From positions 144,308,920 through 144,372,919 of the forward strand of contig OX235279.1 of assembly GCA_944472155.2 (NCBI GenBank): a stretch of 64,000 bases of DNA, in the 5' to 3' direction. Made by a program: the position numbers and the translations under genes. This document shows, piece after piece, positions 1 to 12,600 of this stretch. The notes beneath the pieces are model-generated. The model ran no database searches. It was not told the DNA's origin and saw only the letters and a list, made by a program, of their open reading frames with translations. Position 1 is the first letter of the stretch. Each line of letters opens with the position of its first letter. The stretch is from Trichobilharzia szidati. Taxonomy: Eukaryota; Platyhelminthes; Trematoda; Strigeidida; Schistosomatidae.

Positions 1-560
1 ATGCTGCAGCATAAAGTGGGGAAAGTAAAAGCGCAGATTATTTCTCCAGCCGTCATATTGGCTGGATTATTTTTAAACAGGTTTTATGATAATCGAACCA
101 CTATGTGGCACCAATAGGAGGAGAATTCAACTCCTGGCTAGAGTCTCGAAGTCAAGTGTAACTGGGGCTCACAAGGTATTGTTTAGTGTCAATGGTAATT
201 CTAGGTTTTTACCAGTCTTTGAAGAAAGAAAGAAAGATATAGACAGAGAATTTGATTATGGGTTTTGTGTTCTGCTCCAATTGCCAACAACTGATGCAAC
301 ACCAATATACTGATTACTTCCTCCCCCCCCCCCAGCGACCAGTACCTCAGCTCAAAACAGTTAACATTAATACACTAATAACCGTAGAACCAGAGGAAGA
401 AATTACTCAAAAAAAAATAATAATTGTTCATTCAGATTAATCTTGTTCTGATTAAATATTAACTATAAAATGAATTAAATCATTGTAGTAATATAATAAA
501 TTAAATATCCGTTTCATTATATTTTCAAAAAAGGGAAGGAAAGCAGAATGAGGAATTAAA
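1..560. other. Left-edge intronic sequence, no feature recognised
   Basis: This lies in the UBA6-like intron after exon 10. It is AT-rich and holds an 11-base C run near 323-333. Short open frames on the plus strand match nothing I recognise. Confidence 0.5.
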
Positions 561-564
561 TAAC

Positions 565-678
565 CTACAAAAGTGTGTTCCTGTGGTTTTTTCACTTGGA
601 TTGCAATACCACCCAACGAGTAAGGAAACTGGTCACATTGTATGCCACTTGTAATGATTAATTCTGTAGGTGATTTCA
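565..678 (-). CDS. UBA6: UBA6-like exon 10
   Basis: 114 bp, acceptor TTTGATTTTTAG, donor GTAG|GTTATT. It encodes KSPTELIITSGIQCDQFPYS and LGGIAIQVKKPQEHTFV, matching the Y-x-x-G-G-I-x-x-Q-V-K-x-P motif just before the catalytic cysteine region of E1 enzymes. The next exon is outside the window. Confidence 0.88.
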
Positions 679-3600
679 CTAAAAATCAAATGAGAAGAAA
701 AACTAATTAGTTTCTATGTACACTTTTTCATGACTAGTAATCACTTAATGGAAAAAAAAATCAAGAAATACAACAAATAAACAATAAGTTCACAAACTCT
801 CTCAAAGAAAAGCATACCACAGTAAGTACATACACTATAAAACGAGCCACAGTCATCCGTTATATTAATGGTACTGTCTAACCTACATCTAGTGACGAAA
901 TAAGGACTTTTGCGTAGAAGGGGATCATTTCAGGTTGTCATGCTAATAAACAATACACAGGAAGTGATTGACAGAAATCAGATCACATTGTGTTATGTGC
1001 TACTGACAAGACTTATAAGCAGTATATAGATATTTTGATGTAGTTGTGTACTCTGAGCTGGCTGGTTCATTTGCGAAGCTTTCATTGACCCCTATTAGAC
1101 AACATCTTCAGCGCATACTTCAGTTTGAAGTGAGTGAGCTTTTAGATTTCTCCATGAGTTTATTAGTCATCTCTCCTGGTGACCTTGGACGTGACTCTGG
1201 TTATTTTGTGTTTTCACACCCTCTAGACTACTTGAATTAGTAGTGATTGTTTCCTTCACTTGAACTTTGACCCTTTGCGTGTGAGATTTCCTTCCTATCG
1301 ATTGGTATATTTTGTCTATGTCAATGTGTCTATGGATTGACGATTCACTTGAATATCAGGCTTCTAAAAATTCTTTAAACATTCTTGGTGTTTCCTCTGT
1401 CTAATATCTGAACGTTGTCCCAGTCGAATTGATGTTAGTGGTTGTCTGTATGCAGTGATATGAGGGAGTAGATGTCATGTATTTCGATGGCTAGTTTACA
1501 GTCATGGATACGAAGGTGAAGGGGACGTCCACTTTGGCCAATGTAGTGATTTTATGCAGTCGTTGCAAATTAAACTTGAGCTTCTAACTCCCCTGTGGTT
1601 GTTCGCTTGACTAAGATGTCCAAAAATGGGATTTTGTTCTCGGATTCCTCTTCTCTTGTGAATTTGATGTTGCTGAAGACGCAATTTATTAAGTTGTGAG
1701 TTTTTTCTAGCTCGCTTCTTTTGATTATTACGAATATGTCACCTATGTAACGTATCCAAATCTTGGGTTTGATCTTTGGTAGAATTATGTTCTCGAGCCT
1801 TTGCATCACTGCTTCTGCAATCAAACCTGATATGGGCAATCCCATGGGTGTTCCTTTAACTTGTTCATATGTTTGGCCGTGGAGCTGGAAGTACTTGTTA
1901 GGCATAGGTTTATGCATTCTATCCAACTTGTGTGGTGCATGTTTGATTGTTGTGGGAGGTGCTCGTCCTTGCTGAGTAACTGCTCCATGATCTCTTTTGC
2001 TAGTTTCTGTCCAATTTCGGTATATAATGCTGTGACGTCAAAGGATACCATTATTTCTTCATCATCTATTTGAATGCCTCTAATTTTCTCTGGAAATTAG
2101 ATAGCAGATTTGATGGAGTGCTTCAGTTTTGTGTATAGTTCCTTGGACAAACCTTATGTTGTGGTTTCTGGAGATGTTGCCTAGTAGGGCATTAAAAGCT
2201 TCGCAAATAAAACATCCAGCTCAGAGAATACAACTGCATCAAAATCATCCACCTAAGCTACAAATGTTCTCCATCAGTATATAGATATAAATATGTATGT
2301 CATCTGCAAGAATATCAAAAGGTGGAGAGATAGTTTTAATGGAGAATAGGAGAAATCAACAGTTCTTGTGAACCAATATGGAAAACATGAAAGGGACACA
2401 AAGAAATCCAATATCAAAGACAAAGGCAGCACAACAGAGAAGACCTGTGCAAACTGTGGCCTCTTTATGTAGTAGTGTAACCGGAGAAGACAAAACACTT
2501 GGTAACGGAATGTTTATTTGGAATTTTATATAGGGAAATTATGTAGACCTTGTGTGAAAATGGTCATTTGCACAGATCTTTCGTGTTTTGTTAGTTCTGT
2601 CCTTCGTATTGTGTTTCATTGTCTCCCATATTTCGCCACAACACTGGTTCACTTGTTCTCTTTGACGTAAAATCTATCTCTCCGATATTTGACATTTTGT
2701 GCCGATGAACATTTCTTTATATCCTACTGATAGATCTTGTCAATAGCACACTCCACAGTAAATGTACTTTGCCAACTTATGCACGCCGATTTGCCAGTAA
2801 ATAATTCCATTACGAAATACTTAAAAGGTTCTGTCGTTACAATATAGCAGTAATTAAATAAGATCGTGAGAGTTAAAATTAATCAATAAGCTGAATGACT
2901 CAATGAGTTTCAACAAAAAAGTTTGCACAGAAACGTTGCGGTTCAAGTTGCCGCATTCTATGTAGCACACAAAGGCAGACAAAAGGGAGAAAAAGAGATT
3001 CAAAAGAACTATTGTGAGGGGAAATGTACCGAATAAAGAATAATAACATGAGAAAAAATGACGGTTTAGTGGATCATTAGAGATTACAAAGTGTACATGA
3101 TCAGCACCATTGAGCAAGGTTGAGAGCTATGTCACCGATTCTCAGCTTTCCAAGGACCTCAACGAGGCCGTCTACATCTCCATAAGTGGTGCAAACTAAC
3201 GGTCGTACGCCTAATAGATAAATGTCAAGTTTGGGTTAGACAACCTCTAACTGTTTTACAACCTAATTCTGTGACAGCTAAGATTGGTCGACGAAGAAGG
3301 AGGTGGCTCGGCAAGCATAACATGCATCCTAGCCATCTCAACCTATGTAGCTTCATAACCACATCGATTGACTTACCCTCCTTGCCTAGCTAACACTACC
3401 AGTATAATCGGTTTGTGTGACAAAAACATCACTATCCAGTAACCTAAAATTAAACTTTAAAATATTGTTAGGAGATTTCTTGCAAAACTGTACGGTGTAT
3501 GTGAAAGTGACAGTATTGACCAAAGAGAAAATAGCTATCGTTAGTATTTTTGAAATAAGGGGAACCGTGAGTCGGACTGATAAGTTCGTATTCACAAATA

Positions 3601-6600
3601 TCATTCGGCATTGTACACTGAAACATGTGATTCTTAAAAGCAACAAAATAACAAATATTACAGTAAAGTCGACAGCCTAATCATCGTTCATGGTGGATAG
3701 GATTTTCCAACCACCACTTAAGACACGGTCAACAAAAGGGTATATAAAAACATTACACTAGTTACCTTTTACAGAAAATTCCTTGCCGTTTAGCTCCGGT
3801 AGTTTTTCAAGTTCAGTAAACCGAATAATATCACCGTCCTCTAAATGATGTCGGCGATCATTTAACATTTTGACCAACAGTTCCCCACTTTTTAACTAGA
3901 AAAGTATAATTCAGATAAACACTGAAAGTTATTGTTACACGTAAACACTCATGATACATTTTATTGATAACATATCGATAAACACCACATTGCTACCAAT
4001 TGACGCAGTATGACTAATAGTTCTACTTTGATTAGATTAATTCATTACACTACTAACAAAATTTTAAGTAGCTAGAGTAGGATGTAGTGAAAAAAGTGAA
4101 CTTCTGATTCATGTTACATCAATAACGCACTTTGAATAATTGGTTTGTTCATGCCTATTATTTATTGCAACTGAAATATTCATGAACGATAAGACAAAAA
4201 ATGACCATCAGAAAGATTTTTGCCCTTCTGAGAGATGACATTAGAACTGGTGAATAATATCATTTAGTTTCGATAGGATAGGTGACTGATTCTTTTGAAG
4301 CTATATGAAGGAAAAACATCCACCGACAAAATGATGAATAGAGGCTGAAAGCTCTAAGAACATTTGAAGCTCAAGGTTATGGGGAACCGAATAACTCTTT
4401 GATTTAGCTCTGATTTTACTGTATATGGAGGATAATAGAAGTGTGTATATTCAACATATCCAATATTCATCATTTTGAAAACATTTATTTCCCGGTACGA
4501 ATTTAAAACAAGCAATACAAGTTAATAAAGCAGGATTTAATGAATTCATCAAATTTCGCCAGTCCTGGACACTTCAAACTGCTTATATCAATTTCAGTGT
4601 GTTTGTGGAAGCAAATACATATGTCGTACAGAAAGGCGATTGTGTACTCGCATGATGGAGCATTTGGCAAAATGGTTGAAAACAGCTGAGTGCAAAGTGC
4701 CAAAAACCTCACTAATAAAACATCTTGTGGACTATGGACATAATATCGACGCTGTCAAGTCATTCACTATTGTCAGCAGACAAAGAAACAGGAAGATGCT
4801 TGCAATCGCAGAGGCTTGTGCATTTCTAGTTTATAAACCAGGTCCCTGTACAAAAGGAGATGGTCGTCACTCTGAATCTACTATGGTAATACGTTTTACT
4901 AATTATTCTACCTCTTAATATTATTATTGATCATGATTCCTTTAAAACTATACTCTTTCACTCTTATATTTACCTGTCTCGAAGTTTCTCCTACATATAC
5001 GGCGTCACAGTCTCCACAATTGATCTGGTACACACAATTCTGTTGGTTTTCTTCTTCTATTTTATCCTTAACCTTCACCAGTGATGAGCATAAGGTGTTA
5101 GTTGCACAAAAATACACTCTTACGTTATGATCGTTAAGGATTCGCTTTATTTCATCTGACGTTTCTTTGTGGTGAGGAATCACCGCTGTACTAATCCAAT
5201 TCTTAGCAGCAGGTTTCGATCCATCCTTCACATTTTAAATACCTTTTTATGAAGGCTTTAGGATAATTATTTCATCCAAGAGTGGATTGAACCAATTTTA
5301 ATTCCTTGCTAATCTCTTCATCCACAGTAACTAGACGTTTGACTCTGTTAATCAGATTCTTGGCCACAGTTACTTCGGTGGCAAAGGGGTGTGCTGAATA
5401 GTAGTCTAGGTATCTGTCCGAATTTGTCGGCTTTCTGAAAATGTTTATTTTAAATTAACCATGCAGTTTTCTTTGTACAAAACAGTCCAGGAACGCCAAA
5501 TCATTCTCGTCAGATTCAACCTCTTTGGGAAACATGATGGTTTCTGACATATTGTTTATTAAGTGAAAAAGTTCATTCAACAAACTACGTCTGATTATAA
5601 CGAAGGTATCATCCACGTATCTTAACCACATTTTTGGAGGACTATAGCATCTCATAATTGCATTTGTTTCTAATTTGTGCATAAACAGATTGGCGACTAG
5701 CGGAGATACTGGTGACCTCATAGCAATGCCTTCTGTTTGACGGTAAAGAACGTGGAACGTAGACACAATTCCAATGCCTTCATAATTTCGTCTGGATTTA
5801 AAGGACAACGACCACTGAAATCGTCGTCAGAACAAAGCAAATTATAAATAATACTTAAAGAATCATTAACGCGAAACATTCGTGAATAATGGAAACTTAC
5901 CATTACCACATCTTCTTTAATATGAGTCAAGTTGATTTTTCTTTTAAATTGATACGAATTCTTCACTCCATGTTCCACTTTCATTTTACATGGGCTTAGT
6001 ATTCGATAAATGTATTTAGAGTTTGTAGGTTGGGGAATTAGTAAAATCCGCAACTGGACGTATTGGAACTTCTGGTTTGTGTATTTTTAGTAATCCATAA
6101 AATCTGCAGGGGCTGCAACTTTTTGCACCCAGAGTAAACCAAGTGATACACCGTGTTTCTCTTTTACTGACTGCAACATTTTGCTTGTTTCAGCCTTCAG
6201 CGTATTCACTATTAAATTTTGCTCGAAACGTCATCCAGTAAATGATACTGTTCCACTGTGTGATATATCTAATAAACAAGCTCATAAGGAACTCCTTCTT
6301 TGCTTTGTCTTTTCTCTTTTTCTCTTTCTTACCCACACCTTTGTGTCTCCCTACCCAGAATTTGTGACCTTGACCTGTACACTCTCTGACCTGTGTTGTG
6401 ATGATTCCTTACTTCTTGCCTTCTGTAAAACTGTGTATGTGTGTGACCTGAATGTCCGAAATGTGTTTCGCAAATGCATTACACGTCTCAGATAAACGTC
6501 TTATTGTGTTGTCGAAATTCATAAAGGGAACTAATTGCTTCAACGAAATTTGTTGTCTAAAACCTACAATTTCTACCCGATTAACGCTTTCCATATAACG

Positions 6601-9600
6601 TAATTTGTTGACTAAAATTTACAATTCTAAAGTATTGAAGTATTCATTTTGTTGTTAAGAAAATTAACTATATATATATGCGATTGTACAGCTTGAGAAT
6701 GATATCTCCGGAAAGAGTAACTCTTCTCTGAACGTCTTTTCTTTGATAAGAATCCATTTCTGCAGATGACTGATGTTAACGCGTTTCTGCTTATTTACTC
6801 TTTTGATGGTATAAACGGGACCACGTCTCTCGATTTCAGTGAATGGCCCTTCGCGCTTCAGGAGTTTCCATGAACCTGGCCCACATCTACCCGCGTCCTT
6901 TCCTTCTCTACACTTTACTTGATTGCCGAACTCAAAGGTTCTGCATTGCATTTTTCCTCCCTGTTCTGATATCACGGAGTCTTTCTTCTGTTTACGCTTC
7001 TCATTCCTGACGCGTCTTTCCGTTCCGTTCGCAGCCTTGTCGTATTCCACTCCTGATGGACGGCCAAGTGGTGCTGTGTATTGGTAGTCGTGGCTTTCTC
7101 TCATACATTAACTGAAACGGTGACTTCTCTGTCGTTTCCTGCGTGGACACACGATGTGCCAGTAGAATCATGGAAGCTCTGTCTCCCAGTTACCTTTCCT
7201 CGAGGCCAGCCACTCCTTCAGTGTACAGTTATTTCTCTCACTCTGATCTTCTTGATACCCAGCTGTTGGAAATTGGAGGTGAATTCTTCGCTTTCAGAAC
7301 AAGGGCCGTGATCTATCAATATCGTCTTTGGTACGCCATGGTCTGCAACAATGTGTCAAACTACTGCGTCCCATCCGTTCAATTTCGGTGGCTTTACTGC
7401 TGCTACCATTGTCTCCAGCAGCTGCCTAAGCACCTTCGCTAGCTCACCGATGTCCGTGAGTTGTGCAGCGTTAATCAGTTGTATTTTCTGAGAAATGTGA
7501 TCCGGGACACTCGATGAACAGGGACACCAATAACTGCGACTCTGACTCTTCATCCAGTGTAGGGAGTGCACGACGCAATAGATTCGTTTAAGTTCGGTCC
7601 CAGCTTTGCGGCATGGGACTACTGCATCACAGAATGAATGTCCATCGGGCTGTCGGACTCCACCACCAATCGTTCAACCAACACCTTCCATGTCTCCATC
7701 CCACCTGACCGCTCCTCACTGTTGTACGCCACCTTCGCTCGACCTCCCAGCAGTGTCCCTAGTACGCCCGCCTTCACTATCGGATCCCTGACGGCCTTAA
7801 AGTCCCGCAAGAAGCTCCAAATGTCTCCTTCCTCGAAAGCAGCCGGACATGGAATCTTCATTGTCTGGAGGCAGCGACACCATTTGAAACGGTAGAAGAC
7901 GAAGACTTGGTGAAGGAATGTTTATTTGGGAATTGGTATCTCTATGTACCAAATTATGTACAGCTTATCTTCAATGCACAGTTTGCACAGATCTTCATGT
8001 TGCGGTACTTCTGGCCTTCATATTGTGTTTCTTCGTGTTCTTTTCACTTCTCTCATGTATCTGGACAGCGCTGCATCATTTGCCTTATCTGACGTCAAAT
8101 GTATCTTCTTGCTATTTGATGTTTTTATGCCAATGAATATCTCTTTATCATTAGCACCCGCCGCAATCTTACCAGTATGAGAAAAGTTTTCTAGTGATCA
8201 GTCACATATTACGGTGTACCGAAGTACTATTAGTTCATGACAATAAAATTCAGACTTATAAAGAGCTACCTTCGCTAGCTCCATGTTGAAGATCAAATGG
8301 CCAGAAAGTATTAGCAACATGGAATTCTGGCAATGAACCAATGAAGAACATATTGATCAACAAATATACCAAAAAAACTAGAGATGGATTGAACATACGC
8401 TACAGAGACTGTTGAGTGCAACCCAAATGGGAAGCAGTGAGTTGTCTGTTCGAGCAGAGAATGGGATAGACCATGTTCAGAAGAAATGGATAATTGTGGA
8501 GTCAGAAAATAAAGGACTGCAGAGAATAGAGTGGGAGGGAGATGTGCTACTAAATCCCTATGTCCCACTAGGAAGCCAGGGGAATAATAACAATGATAAT
8601 AGTGAAAATAATAGTAATATAATGCAATGTGATATAACATTTGGACGTACTTTTTCAATGTGTCCAATAAAAAGCTCTTTAGGTGGTTCATCGTCTGGTA
8701 TTGAAACAGTGAACTTCGAACCAAAATCACAAAAGAGGTTTCCAAATACTCCATATACGTCTGTATATATAAACTATCAGAGGAAAAAGAAACTTATTTT
8801 CACTTAAAGCTGATTTCTTATACAACAATGATTAGAATAGTGAAAATCTATTCACAAATCAGAAAATTTACGAATTAACACGCAAACAATATTTACGGAA
8901 GCTGTCCGTCAGTCGCGTGAGTTATGTATTTTAGTTGACAATACTGCGGATCATGAATTATGAGCAACATATGTGACTTGGTGCCTTTTATTGTAGTTTT
9001 ATAAAGGACAAGTTATATCCACCGTAGCTACTGATCAACGACTACTCAAATCAAATTACGCAATAATAATAATAATAAAGGTATATTCTTAGCTGAAGTA
9101 GATTCCCAAAGAATACAGATCATCAATAGCGCTACATTGCAAACATGCAGGCGACTGTAAGTTGTTAATGAAACTAACCTGTTGAACAGCAAGCTGGTAT
9201 CTGAACTCAATGCAGTGTACTTTAACAATACATACGTCAATTTGCTTGTAACGTCCAGCTCCCCTAGTAAATAAACTTCGACAAGTAATGACTGTCCAAA
9301 TGAAACAATACTGATTAGTGTTCTACACGTGGTTAAGACGCACTAATTCATTTATTGCAAATACAGCATAGTAAAAACATTTTCAGACTTGATGTAAAAA
9401 CAATACAAGTTTAGAATACTAGGCAGCTTAGTACTATTGTCCATTGTCTGAAGATTAAAAGTACGTCTACCTTACGGGTGTTTAGCTTCAGAAGTGCTTG
9501 CTGATGGAATATACAACACGCTACTTCCACTTCCTTTCAAACGAAAAGCCACAATATCACATGCTGGCCTAGGCACAGTAACAAACAATATTTAACTACA

Positions 9601-12600
9601 GGATATTTCCTGAAGGACTCACCTTAATATGATGGATTCTACAGAATAAATTTAACAATGTAGCCTGTTGAATTGAACATTGGGTGAGTATTAAACACTA
9701 ATAAAATGATGAGAGAAAAAATTACCATTTTAGTGAAAAAAAAACTAGATTAAATCGATAATTAACTGCGATTAGAAGTGAATAATAATGAATATTAATA
9801 AAAGGTGTTTTATTCTTGACCACACAGGAACCAACAACAACAACAACTGCCGTCTTGACAAAGATAGGTCGTTGCACTATAATAAGAATGAGCTGAAATT
9901 GTGATTATTGAATGAAAACCATTCGGTTATCAGATAAAATGTTTTTCAAGTTTATCTGTCCGACCGACCGAGAAAAAGCGTTCCACAAGCTGATTTAAGC
10001 ACGGTTCATTTGTCTCTTATTTTAAAGCGCTAGATCATAGAGAGATTACCTCCGTTTTATTCAAATCATTCCAAGTCAGACAAGAATGCTCGGAATAAAA
10101 TTCCACAGAACGGCTTCTTACAAGAATAACTGACTTACTGATTGACTGGTTTCAACATAGAAATTCGCACCGATGTGCGGCAGTTCGAGTCGCCACACTC
10201 CATGTAGCACACAAAACAAGAGAAGAAAGTAAAAAGAAATGAAAAATAGAGACAGTTAACATAGATATGAGGCAAAAAGACTAGTAGTATCGAAGAACAA
10301 TATAGTTTTACTTGGTATCATAAGTCATAAGGATTGGATGCATCTGCGCCATTGAGAACAACTTTGAGCCATTGGTTTTTAAGGTTCCGAGGAGGCCAAC
10401 CAGTCAGGAAGTCTACACCTTCCTACGTGACTGGCTTAAACTAACTGTTGTGGATTTCATTGACTGGTGAAATAACGTTTTAGGTTGAACACCACCGGCT
10501 CTTTTCAAACCTGACCCTATGTCAGCTGACTAACATTGATCGTCGAGGGAGGCGATGGCTAGGCATAAGTAACAAATGTCCTATCCATTTCAATCGATGT
10601 AACTTTGCAGACTCGTCGATTGATTTACCCTCCTCACCTAGCACTCGACCGACGCCTAACCTCAATACTGCTCACCTTGTTATACAACTTAACATGGGAG
10701 ATAGAACGCAGACACCTATGATCAATGACAGCTAGCCTTTTCATGTCTTTCACTTTCAGTTGCCAAGTCTCGCAGCCATAAAGGAGGACGGAGCGGACTG
10801 CTGAGCAGTACACACACCCTTTGGTGAATAGCCAGTCGGATATCACGTCTACTCCAGAGACGGCGTAAACTGGCATATACGAAATGAGCCTTCTGTATCC
10901 GTGCTGAGATTTCGTCAGTGATAAACCCACTGGGACTGGCTGATGCAACTTCCCAAATAAGTGAAGTGGTCAACACGCTCAGCCACCACTTCACTCCCTG
11001 TTTCTAACCTGGGAGTCAGTGTAGTCCAGTCCTGTAGCATCACCTTAAATTTGGTGGGAGCGAATCGCGTGCCAAACATTCGCAGATTACAACTCAAGAT
11101 GTTCAGAAGACTCTGCAATAACACTCGTATTATTGCCACCAGTCAAATCAGAAGGGGATAATAAATAATCTTAAAATTCTATTTCCATTCAAACACATCA
11201 ACACATTCTAACAATCAACTTATTATGACTATAAAAACACTCGTCGTATTTCCCATCTAATTGCAATGGATTAATAACACTCGTACTATTATTTCTGAAT
11301 GTACATTATCTCATATTGAATTTTATTCCAATATCTAGTCGATTCCACACATGTATATAAATGAAGGAAAGAAGTTGTGTGAGTAACTTGATATGATTAT
11401 GAGCAATAGTTTGTGCTCGAAACGTCATCAGTTAATATAACTGTACTATACTGAGTGATTTATCAAAATAAAATCTTATCCATTATGGGATTATACTCTA
11501 CCACAGTGCCCAAGTTTTATACTTATATCGACTCTGCATTTTGTCAGCATCTTCGCCTAGGAGGACTATATTATCTGCATATTTTAAGTCGACGAGATTA
11601 TTCCCTGGTAGCAAGTCAATCCTTGAGTCGCTGAAGTTAGCAGTTAGGGTTAATTCCATTAGTACATCTATGATGAAGTTGAATAGAAATGGGGATAATG
11701 GGCATCCTTGATGGACGCCACTAGTCGTCACCACTTCAGATGACAACTCGCCGTAAGCCCTCACCTAGCTGCATGAGTATGAGTATAGTGCCTTGATCAG
11801 TGCAATGTATTTTCTCGGCATTCCCTTCACAGCCAAACATCATAGTACCTCTCGATCGACAGAATCGAATGCCGCCCTTAGGTTAAGAAATATAACGATT
11901 GTTGGACGCCGGAAAGTATGCCACCTTTGTTCCAGGATCTGTCGGAGGGTGAAGATATGATCAATACACCCTCTTTCTGATCTAAAGCCTGCCTGGTTCT
12001 CTCGTGTTTGTTACTCCCGTGGACCGCTTAGTCTGCGCATGATTACTGAGCCTAGAACTTTAGATAATATATTAGTCAAGTTAATCCCCCTGTCATTTCC
12101 ACGGGAAGACTTGACTTACACTAACCCGATGGGACTTCCTTTGATTTCTAGACACTGCCTATTACCTCAGTTAACGCAGACAGTAAACTGTCTCCACCAT
12201 ACTTAAATACCTCTGGAGTCATTCCATCAGGTCTCGCATCTTGCCTCGTTTCGGACTAGTGACAGCCTTAGTAACATCAGTTAGAGACGGAGGACCTGTG
12301 TCTATATTCCATTCAGGGAGGTGTTTGCTTTTCGCAGCAAATTAGACGGTTTCTGGTAGAAGTCATTAGACCTGCAATCTGTTGGGGCGTAAGCGGAGAC
12401 TACGAAAAGACAACGACGGGTAACGCCGTCCTTCCTTCCTCTAACGGACCCGTTCAGACGGACCTCACACATACAAATATCTACTGGGATCCAGTCAAGA
12501 AGTGATTTTTCTGCCCTAACACTCAATGCTATCCCTACACCTACGAGTCCTGGTAAACTAGCTAAGGGGTCTCCTGAAGTGAAGATGACTCACTAGCCTG

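Noticed and set aside
8311..8807. 147-codon minus and 131-codon plus frames at the same place
   Set aside because: They overlap the RTE tail and its AAT run; the composition of both follows from the repeat.
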